NCBI GenBank assembly: GCA_000697355.1
Contig: JNEN01000833.1
Span: forward strand, 1-64,000
From: Syncephalastrum monosporum B8922
Lineage: Eukaryota > Mucoromycota > Mucoromycetes > Mucorales > Syncephalastraceae
DNA: 64,000 bases
Direction of reading: 5' to 3'
Shown here one piece after another: positions 56,609-64,000 of the stretch (position 1 is its first letter; each line of letters begins with the position of its first letter). Below the pieces are notes generated by a model. The model did no database searches. It was not told the origin of the DNA and saw nothing but the letters and a program-made list of their open reading frames with translations. The translations under genes and the position numbers were made by a program.

Positions 56609-57510
56609 TTACTGTCTTTGAAAGGTGGACGAGGAGGAAGGATCGGCCCAGTACCCTTGGGGCGGCATAGAAGAGGTATGCGGGTAAGATACGACGGGAT
56701 AAGCCTGGCTGTTCGACTGCGGGTATCCGTAAGCGTAGAGAGGATCGGGCTGCTGCTGGTTCGGCAGCTGGGCTTGGGGCGGGTAGGAAGGATAGACATT
56801 GTCGCTGGGATGGTGGTGTCTGGGAGTGGGCGAAGGTGGCTATGTACGTGCAGTACAACGTAATGACAAATCCTGCTCGTTAGCCTCATCTATCACTGAG
56901 TCAGATATGGAATTGTACTCATACAGCACGAAGGCTATGCGCCGACGGTGCAGAACGCGCCATGGTTGGCTCATGCTCCTGTTGCATTTGTTGGCGTTGA
57001 GCGTCTTGTACGACCTGAGGCGTGGCCAGTGTCTTATCCTGTACATGAAATGGCGATAGTCGGCGCAGAGCGTATGGACTGTCTACAACGGATTTACCTC
57101 CTGATGGTCATCGTCTTGGTCCTGGAGGGTCGTATCATTGAGGCACTGCTGGATAAGCTGCTTTCCTTCGGTGTTGCTGACAATAGGCTGCAGCTTGGCG
57201 GTGGAGAAGGTGTAGACAAGGCCCGTTTCAGATACGACGAGAAGCAGGACTTCTGTTCCTGTCAGCGTCGCAAGCTCGTGTGCCTTTAAAGAGAACGGTG
57301 CGTGAATGGGGAGGTTCTTGCGCGCACAGCAAACCAGGCTGCATGAAGAGAGAAAAGAACAAAAGCAAAGCCGGTGACAAACGTAACCTTTTTCATGATG
57401 CCCGATTTGCGTTTGGAGAATGTAATGTGCCGTTTGTTCTTGTCTTGGATGTACTCAATCTTGATTTTACGCCGACCACCGCCCTTGCTCGGCGACATGG
57501 CCTCTTCCAT
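56609..57510 (-). CDS. MADS-box transcription factor, SRF/Mcm1 type
   Basis: Four exons (57388-57510, 57098-57283, 56925-57038, 56609-56839) encode 217 residues. The MADS domain spans roughly residues 10-68: GRRKIKIEYIQDKNKRHITF and SKRKSGIMKK, then AHELATLTGTEVLLLVVSE and GLVYTFSTAKLQPIV, which match the SRF-like class (Mcm1, Umc1) rather than the MEF2-like class. The C-terminal 140 residues are Gln/Pro/Tyr-rich, low in complexity and likely an activation region. It would bind CArG-like DNA as a dimer in the nucleus and act with partner factors. The Met chosen at 57510 is one of two close in-frame starts (the other is four codons later, before SPSKGGGRR). The first intron splits the MADS box after IMKK. 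Confidence 0.92.
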
Positions 57511-58509
57511 GCTTTTAATGGGACATGACAAGCATACGCAGAAGCCGCTTTAGTTCGGCTTCCTCTAAAGGTAAAGTCCATGTTTTGCACCTACTTATTA
57601 TTGGCTTGCGACATAAATCGAAGCAAAAAGGTGGGTCTCCTTTTCCCCACAAAAATCAGACCTTATCTTCATTATGCTCAGCTTACACACAGAGGTGCAT
57701 CTGCTTCATTATATCGTCAACCAAGAAACCTTATTCTTTACCAGAGCCGGTTTAACCTGCTCTCATATACGTGCGATAAACTCGCTTTAAAGCACTGCTT
57801 TACCTCATTCGCGCTTAAATCCTAGTGTCCTGATAGGTTTTAATTCATGCAACAAATTTAATACGTTATGGTACATTATTGAATGCCAGGTCTTGTACTG
57901 TGGCACTTGTAGCTCACCAGAAACAGACTGAGCCCACTCACCCACCAGCTCACTTGTTACCATCGCATGAAAGACAGACCATCACAGAATAGAAGTGAGC
58001 AAATGAGCTTTACACGGGTCAGAGTGGATATGACATGAGTATAAAGTACAAACGCCGCATTCATGCAAAACGTACAATTGTAGACCCGTTCATTTCTTCA
58101 TGGGTCCGTGGTGGGACCAAAAGAGATGTCTATCTCTACGTACATTGTAGAGCTACATATTAATATGCTCGAACGAAACGAGCACAGTCTTCATGTATTT
58201 TAGCATCTGCGGTTTGCTTGTACATGTTGCTGCCACGTTATGAGTTGTGATCGTGTCCGCTCTCACGCATGGACATTAAAACGTTTGCTGTTCCGCAGCC
58301 TACTTGTAGTTACGATGTTATGTTCACTTTGTTGCTGATTGCGTGTGGGAAGTATATGGGAGACAGTAAACTTTAACGTAGTGTAGAAGTCGTGCGAATA
58401 TTTATATGCTTGTTATTGGAGCGCAAAGTAGTGGGGCCTCACACAAGAGGTCATATCTTCTCCAGTGAATAAGCAGAAATAATGTGGACGTGAGTATGTG
58501 CTGTCTAAA
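57511..58509. other. Intergenic, no gene seen
   Basis: 1 kb, AT-rich, with the MADS-box promoter. No coding or RNA feature is supported. Confidence 0.55.
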
Positions 58510-58897
58510 TCATGTGGGATTGATTCTATACCCCACATCTTCCTTTTTAATAAAGCACATATACTACACAGGTAAAAGTGTATGGCTGCGATGGTTACTT
58601 TTCAGCGCTTACGTCTTGAACGACACTAGGGTAAAGATAGAGAAGGTGCGCGAGTGGTTGAGGCCGTGGGAAAGCAAAGCCTGTGCCAATGCGAGCAGCG
58701 GGGCAAGAGATGACGAGCAGGAGCCACATGACGCAGGCAAGAAAGCACGCAAGCAGCAAGCTTGTTCCAGTATGAATACTCGAGGCGGTAATGGTTGTGT
58801 CACGATGACCGGGACAGTCGGGGTCGCCCGTGGCCTGATATGCATTTGTGGAATTCGATTTGAGAGGAGCAGATGATGCGCGCGTTGCTAGAGACAC
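58510..58897 (-). CDS. Hypothetical small single-pass membrane protein (tentative)
   Basis: Two exons (58613-58897, 58510-58563) give 112 residues across a clean GTAAGC donor and TGTAG acceptor. The N-terminal 45 residues are polar (Ser/Thr/Asp). One strong hydrophobic helix follows (LLLACFLACVMWLLLVIS), then a short Pro/Phe-rich segment and a charged tail ending in GYRINPT. I do not recognise it, and it may be a chance frame: it is short and without homolog evidence. The frame uses a plausible codon mix and the splice signals fit, so I list it with low confidence. Confidence 0.35.
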
Positions 58898-59233
58898 ACG
58901 ATGCTTTCACGTGCAAAGAAATATGAGATACATGAACGTTTTCGGTCATGTTCTCTCAAGTCAAGCAGTCGATACGATTGCATTGAATGTGCAGTGGAGC
59001 CCGTCTCTTGGACTTTATGAAAAAGAGGAAGAAAAAGGGGGTGACGAAACAGGACATGTTCACGGCGTTAGGTGAGGGAATGGATTTGAAAAAAAAAAGT
59101 TCTGTCATCCGTGGCCTCCCGAAGTCATTCATTTTTTGTGGAGAATTTTTTATTGTGTATTAGACTCCTTCTCTTCCACTTGTTTTAGTCTTCTTCTTTT
59201 CCCCACAAAACTACAACCACACCATTCACATAC
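58898..59233. other. Divergent intergenic region upstream of the PP2C gene
   Basis: 336 bp ending in a pyrimidine-rich stretch (59155-59215) immediately upstream of the PP2C start codon. No further feature seen. Confidence 0.5.
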
Positions 59234-60714
59234 ATGGCGAGACAGTACGTTCAACGCTTGACGTCCGTGTCTCAGCTGGCACATTGGTCTGCCTCCAAAC
59301 CACTCCTTGCTCCGTCGTTATCCTACCTGCGGCCCACCATCAATGCACAGCGACTCTTGACTTTCAACAATGCTCATCAGCAGCAGCAGCAACATCAGGT
59401 CCACTCCAATACCAATGTCCCGCATTCGCCCTCGGCATCGCTCTTTGACACTGGATCCACTACGGGATTGCAGACAACCTCCTTCTCGGGTGACCGACGC
59501 TTCTCGCAAGTGGCAGCGCTCAAGGTGCCCGCGAGCACAAACACAGCAGCAGCCGCAGCTGCAGAGGGCACGCAGCAGCCTGCCACGGATGAGCCGCTTC
59601 CGTCGTTTCAGTTTGTCGCACACGCGGCATGGCACCCAAAGAACCGCCATCCTCGGCAGAAACAGACAGAGCGCAAGCTCCCTTACTGGAAGCGCAACAA
59701 AGTCGGCAACGTCGATGCGGGTGAAGATGCCTTTTTCCACACCTGCACACCGTACGGCATGGCACTCGGCGTGGCAGACGGTGTTGGTGGTTGGGCTGAG
59801 GCGGGTGTCGATCCTGGTAAGTTTTTTTTTCTTATTGTTGTTGTTTATCTCCGTCCTTGCATCTTTTTGTGTTGTGCTGTGTCATACTCATTCTTTCTCG
59901 TTCCGCAATTTCTTTTTCCCCAATGCAGCCATCTTTTCCTGGACGCTTATGAATAATGCAGCCTGTGTCGCCAAAAAGTCAGAACAGCAACCTCCTATCG
60001 ACGCCCTTCAGATCCTCGATACAGCCTTCCATCAGCTGCAGCGCGGTGGAAAAGTGGCTGCCGGCAGCAGCACCGCTTGCATTCTAAACCTTTGTAAAAC
60101 AACCGGCAAGATGACAAGTGTCAACCTGGGCGACAGCGCCTTTGTCTTGATCCGTGATCAAAAGATCGTTTACGAAAGCCCAAGCCAGCAGCACTACTTC
60201 AACTGCCCGTAAGTCAGGAAATGAGAAATAGAGAGAATGACCAAGGCAAGAAATGACTCATATTTGAATTCCATTGCCATGCAGGTATCAGCTGACCGTC
60301 GTTCCCGATACATACCCTGACCGAGACACCTTCGTGACCGACATGCCCAAGGATGCGGACCAGAAATCCTTTTTTCTCAAGGACAATGACATTATTCTGC
60401 TTGCTACAGATGGCTACTTTGACAACGTCTACCCACACGAGACTCTTTCCACGATCAATGAGACAATGAAGACGCTGCTTGACCAGCCTGCACCAGCAGA
60501 CGATGAAACGGTTGCCACCGTCGTGCGCAGCTTGGCCAAAGCACTGACAGACAAGGCGCGTCTGTTCAGTCTGGATCCTAAGCGCCTCAGCCCATGGGCC
60601 AAAGAAGCCCAGGCCCACGGAAGCAATTACCGTGGTGGCAAGGTGGACGATATTACTTGTGTTGTCACCTTTGTGCGAGGTATCCAGCGACTGAACGAGC
60701 AGCAGCAGCAATAA
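59234..60714 (+). CDS. PTC7: PP2C-type protein phosphatase, Ptc7-like, probably mitochondrial
   Basis: Three exons (59234-59816, 59929-60208, 60285-60714) encode 430 residues. The N-terminal 45 residues lack acids and carry Arg, Ser and Leu (MARQYVQRL...), a likely mitochondrial presequence; a Gln/Ala/Ser-rich linker follows. The PP2C/PPM domain has the metal-binding motifs DAGEDAFF and GVADGVGGWAEAGVDP, then STACIL, VNLGDSAFVLI, LLATDGYFDNV and the final DDITCVVTFV. In yeast, Ptc7 dephosphorylates the coenzyme Q hydroxylase Coq7 and other matrix proteins, and related PPTC7 limits mitophagy. The ATG at 59234 follows a pyrimidine-rich leader. Both introns interrupt the catalytic domain. Confidence 0.94.
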
Positions 60715-61040
60715 GGTCCCTTTCACCGCATACAACAACTTACATTTTCCTCCGGGCAGCCGACAAAAAAACTATTTTAACACATTCATGCTCCTCCCAT
60801 CCCCACGCACCATCCATTATCAACCGTCGCCATCACTATCGCCATCATTACCACCATCACCATCACTATCAGCTATCACGTCACTATCACCATCACAACC
60901 ACCACCATAGACAATCATGGAAAGTAAACCCAGAAATGGCAAAACGCGCTTCCGCTATCCACACCTTACCATCAGACAACTCCCAAAAAAAGTGTACATA
61001 TCATTATTTCTTTCAAAGTTGCCATTTCTAATTTTTTTCC
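60715..61040. other. Convergent 3' gap with CAT/CAC-rich tract
   Basis: 326 bp between the PP2C stop and the end of the HERPUD-like gene. Most of it is a degenerate CAT/CAC/TAT trinucleotide tract. Confidence 0.6.
60823..60909. repeat. Degenerate (CAT/CAC)n tract
   Basis: About 85 bp of imperfect CAT, CAC and TAT triplets in the 3' UTR region of the PP2C gene, purine-poor on the plus strand. Confidence 0.75.
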
Positions 61041-62572
61041 TTACAATCCTTCCCACTATTGTATGCATTGTCAGTCAAAGAATATATACATCATTATGAT
61101 AAGCAAATCACTTACCGCATCTTGACCGTTTTCAATGGCTTGAGCGATCCGATGATCATGACCATAGTTGGGCCAGAGAGATGCGAAAAAGGTGTAGGCA
61201 CCTCGCTTGACGGTTTCCAACATAGTAGGAGGACGCGGGGCTGGAGCGGGCACTGGCTGTTCTTCTTGATCTTGCCGGTCTGAGTCGGGACCGGTAGAGG
61301 CAGAAGTAGACGTAGACGTAGAAGCAGCAGCAGGAGCAGGAGCAGGAGCAGAAGACGAGGAGACGGAGGAGGGAGTCGGGGTGGGATGCGGTTGCTGCTC
61401 AGGTGGATGATGCGACTGGGATGCGTGGTCAGTTTGAGCCGCTCGCGCTGGTCTTTGTTGCGGTGGCTGTTGCATAGGTCGCGGTTGTGGCTGCTGCTGC
61501 TGCTGCTGCTGCTGCTGCGCTTGGTCGTTGATATGCACACGATGAATAGCGAAGCGGAGACGACCGGTCTGGTAGAGAAAGAATACGACAGCGACGACGT
61601 GCGAGATCAGGATGCGTTCTATGCTGGCGTCTTGGCAAACGATAAAGAGGACAAAAATAAGCTTGAGAGCCAACCAAATGGACGTTGCGTTTCGCATGGG
61701 CTGGATTCGGATAGGGTTGGCAGGGAATCGGCCTGCTTGTGGTTGCTGAGGTGGTTGTGTCTGCGGTTCGTACGGTTGCTGCTGATATGGTTGCTGTGCA
61801 TGCTGCTGCTGCGGGTGGCGATGTGTCAAGACGGCCGGGTTGGATGGTACCAATACCGGCGCCAAGTAATATTGTCCACTGCCAACGATTGATAAATGTG
61901 AGTTTAAGTTTATCCAGGGTAAGGGCCCCCAAAAGAGAACAACATGTAACTTACTTTATGGCGACGAGCTGGTATCCACCGGGCAGAGGGGCGGGGTCAG
62001 TGGGTATATGAGGATTGACACCAGCAGCAGTAGGAAAGTGCCCAAACTGTGTATGCCGCTGCTGAGGGATTTCCGTGAACTCGGGTCCTGAAGGCATTGA
62101 GGGTCGTTCTGGCGTCGGTTCGGTCTGAGTCGCAGTAGGCGTAGTCAAGAAAGAGTGTGTCTGTGCGTTTGTTGCTTTTCTTGCCGCGGGTTCTTTTAAA
62201 GGTTTGACAACCAGGTGGAAGGTAGGCATCGTCAGTGTGTCTGTCTGGAAGATAAATAGGAGGCACGATTAGTTTCGGTGAGGCCCATGAACAGTTCTCA
62301 CAAGTTACTTTTTGCAGAATCTGAGCGAGAGCCTGGTCATCGCTAAGAAGGCGACCGGCATAGATTATGCGCTGGTCTTCATGGCTGGGTTGTGCTGGAT
62401 GGCAGACAGTAATCTCGCGCTTGAGGGCATTCACCGTTGCAGAGCGTGCGATATGCACAGTCAACGTCTCGCTCATCGAAGGTGAACGGACTTGAACCGT
62501 GAGTCTGTCGAGACTGTTGTCCGGCGAACCACTGTTGCTGCTGCTGCTGCTGCTGCTGCTTTCCAACGACAT
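61041..62572 (-). CDS. HERPUD/Usa1-like ubiquitin-domain ER membrane protein
   Basis: Four exons (62309-62572, 61955-62244, 61116-61878, 61041-61055) give 443 residues. A Ser run (TGC/CTG triplets on the opposite strand) precedes a ubiquitin-like domain at about 24-105 (RLTVQVRSPSMSETLTVHI, DQRIIYAGRLLSDDQ). A Pro/Thr linker, a Gln/Pro-rich region and a hydrophobic hairpin (IWLALKLIFVLFIVC near 252-266 and VVAVVFFLYQTG) follow, then a long Gln/Pro/Ser tail ending in a Trp-containing segment (SLWPNYGHD). This order is that of Herp (HERPUD1) and its fungal relative Usa1, which organise the Hrd1 ubiquitin ligase for ER-associated degradation. The last donor (GTAAGT) leads to a 5-codon final exon. 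Without splicing the frame runs to 61071 with a hydrophobic tail. Confidence 0.82.
61491..61518. repeat. CTG/CAG triplet repeat coding for polyglutamine
   Basis: About nine perfect triplets inside the HERPUD-like gene, read as Gln on the minus strand. Confidence 0.9.
62536..62560. repeat. CTG/AGC triplet repeat coding for polyserine
   Basis: About eight triplets near the N-terminus of the HERPUD-like protein, read as Ser (AGC) on the minus strand. Confidence 0.85.
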
Positions 62573-63173
62573 TGACCTCCTGACAAAAGAAAAAGTATCT
62601 TCTATAAAGAAAAAAGACGCTGATGTTGGCCTTCGGGACAAAAATGCAGCTGTGACACGCCGCAGAAGATGATAGGCGCTGTTTGTCTCACAAATTCTGT
62701 CAATGTTCTGGCATTCTCAGTCTTCTCAGTCTTTCTATTGCTATCAAGTCTATCCTTACACAGCTACAGAGCCGTGATTTATGTGTTTATTATATGGACC
62801 ATATATATGTTCCGGTGTATTATCTTCGCGATACGCCCGCAGGTCGATAAAGCCATTATTACAACGGGACGAGCCATTTTTGGACCTGCGAGATAGAGAT
62901 TACAGTCGCCAAGTTAGATTCATCATTCATGAACAGCAGCCCTATTATCCGTGAGTCTTGATAGAATATCTCATATATCACTCCGTGTAGATAGCTCTTG
63001 GGACTTGAGGGACGATAAAGCGCAGACAATGGAGCCTGAATGAACGAGCGAAAAGCATGGAACTGACTTTTAAATTCAGCAGGTGTCGGTCATCCCGTCA
63101 TCCTTCCCAGAGAACAGGAGGAAAAGGGTTATCTTTTCCTTTGCTCTTTCTTGACAACCTTTGACTCGGCTCA
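62573..63173. other. Divergent promoter region between HERPUD-like and TFIIF alpha genes
   Basis: 601 bp. A hydrophobic open frame at 62669-62896 is AT-rich and leucine/isoleucine-rich by composition and is not supported as a gene. Confidence 0.5.
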
Positions 63174-63560
63174 ATGACTGGCATTTACAATACGACGCAT
63201 TCGCGGGGCAGAAAACCCTTACCCAACTCGCAATCCTCGCCTGCTCAGCAGCAAATGCTGCAACGCCGTCTCCTCGCTCAGCGTCGTGCCGGTCAGACCG
63301 CTGCGCAACAACCGGAAGAGATCCCTGATTTCCAAGAATTTCCTCTCATGTCCTGCAAAAGACGGGGAAAATCTCATCTTATGGAGTTCAAGACACCGCG
63401 CGATGTACAATTCTCCAATTTTGCACGACCGGTTAAGCTGCAACGGAAAGAGAACATATATCAACCCTACAACCGCCAATCGCCGAGTAGCATCAAAGGC
63501 GAAGAGATTGTTGCCAACGGCGAAGGATCTTCCTCGTCATCGCAGCAGCAACAACAACTA

Positions 63561-63592
<32 letters not shown>

Positions 63593-64000
63593 GCAACAGC
63601 AGCATGGCCCCAAGACGGGCGCCGATACATCATTGATTGCTCCCATGGGAGGAGCCACGCGTAACAAACAAATGCTTTTCAAGAAACGGACAAAGCAAAT
63701 TTTTTTGGCGAAAGAAGATACCCGTGAACTGCGTGAGCAAGAGCAGAAACCTTGGATTCTGGAAGACTATGACGGCCAGAACAGTTTTACTGGTACCTTT
63801 GAGGGCGGCCAGCGTTCCAATTACGTCTTCCTTGTCCTTTCGGTACGACCCCAAATCTTAAATCTATCGCGCTACACCGTCCGTTGAATAACTTTTTGAT
63901 TGACCCTGTGCTCTTCTTTCTATTCAGGACGATGGGAACTTCAAAGTCGTCCCTGTAGACCGTTGGTACAAGTTTCAGGCTAAGCGAAACTACCCTACAT
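63174..64000 (+). CDS. TFG1: Transcription initiation factor IIF subunit alpha (RAP74/Tfg1), 3' truncated by window
   Basis: The first exon (63174-63842, 223 codons) and the start of the second (63928 to beyond the window end) are visible. TFIIF alpha works with RNA polymerase II in initiation and start-site selection. The dimerisation region is clear: FKTPRDVQFSNFARPVKLQR, then KPWILEDYDGQNSFTGTFEG and, across the splice, DDGNFKVVPVDRWYKFQ. A polyglutamine tract encoded at 63541-63602 splits the two conserved blocks, where family members usually carry a variable insert. The C-terminal winged-helix part lies outside the window. The ATG at 63174 is the first in the frame after stops. Confidence 0.94.
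63541..63602 (+). repeat. CAG/CAA tract coding for polyglutamine in TFIIF alpha
   Basis: About 20 mixed CAG and CAA codons with one CTA. The mixture of codons suggests selection for the peptide rather than a pure expanding repeat. Confidence 0.9.

Noticed and set aside
60823..60909. CAT/CAC tract as a CRISPR-like or minisatellite array
   Set aside because: It is an irregular trinucleotide tract without repeat-spacer structure.
62669..62896. Hydrophobic 75-codon frame in the TFIIF alpha promoter region
   Set aside because: AT-rich sequence easily gives hydrophobic codons; no homology or splice support.

Overview
The window is nuclear DNA from a filamentous fungus, most likely an early-diverging lineage such as Mucoromycota. 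The support is indirect: about 26 intron-rich protein genes with roughly 110 short introns (mostly 41-110 nt, GT-AG with a few GC-AG), fungal versions of Pkc1, Trp5, Med13, Tfg1 and Ptc7, and animal-like families (HERPUD, STIMATE, Yippee, SPAK/OSR1-type kinase) that early-diverging fungi tend to keep. Exon models were built by hand from splice signals and frame. Apart from the two genes cut by the window ends, every model sums to a multiple of three without an internal stop. The weakest is the DEDD exonuclease, where one or two splice sites are poor.

Layout. 1-5.7 kb: 3' part of a GIT1-like MFS permease (+), an unrecognised 363-aa protein (+), a STIMATE-family membrane protein (-) and an alpha/beta hydrolase of the HSL/steryl-deacetylase type (-). 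8-14.4 kb: Yippee-like zinc protein (+), unrecognised 150-aa protein (-), SPAK/OSR1-like kinase with a large activation-loop insert (-), cystathionine beta-synthase (-). 16.3-23.5 kb: QDR-like MFS exporter (+), orotidine-5'-phosphate decarboxylase (+), Pkc1 (-). 24.5-31.2 kb: mRNA cap methyltransferase (+), DUF2433 phosphoesterase-RRM protein (+), SulP sulfate permease with STAS domain (-). 31.8-39.6 kb: 14-3-3 protein (-) and two tandem Dal5/ACS-type permeases (-). 40.6-49.9 kb: PP2A B56 subunit (-) and Mediator subunit 13 (+), divergent. 51.4-57.5 kb: DEDD exonuclease-like gene (-), bifunctional tryptophan synthase (+), MADS-box factor (-). 58.5-64 kb: a small putative membrane protein (-), Ptc7-like PP2C (+), HERPUD-like UBL protein (-), and the 5' part of TFIIF alpha (+).

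This is an ordinary euchromatic gene neighbourhood rather than a single system. Housekeeping, signalling (Pkc1, SPAK/OSR1-like, B56, 14-3-3, PP2C), transcription (Med13, TFIIF alpha, MADS, cap methylation) and transport genes are interleaved, often as convergent pairs with very short 3' gaps and divergent pairs with 0.6-2.4 kb gaps. I found no rRNA, convincing tRNA, CRISPR, intact transposon or metabolic cluster.

The most interesting signals are in gene architecture. There are four GC-AG introns, two of them in the tandem permease paralogs at sites where the other copy uses GT. Two 60-nt stop-free introns cut catalytic loops. Several genes have tiny first coding exons (7-24 nt). The kinase has a roughly 145-residue insert between DFG and APE. 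The 14-3-3 gene can switch its C-terminal tail by choice of acceptor. A DUF2433 phosphoesterase is fused to an RRM-RGG tail. I saw no clearly undescribed multi-gene system.
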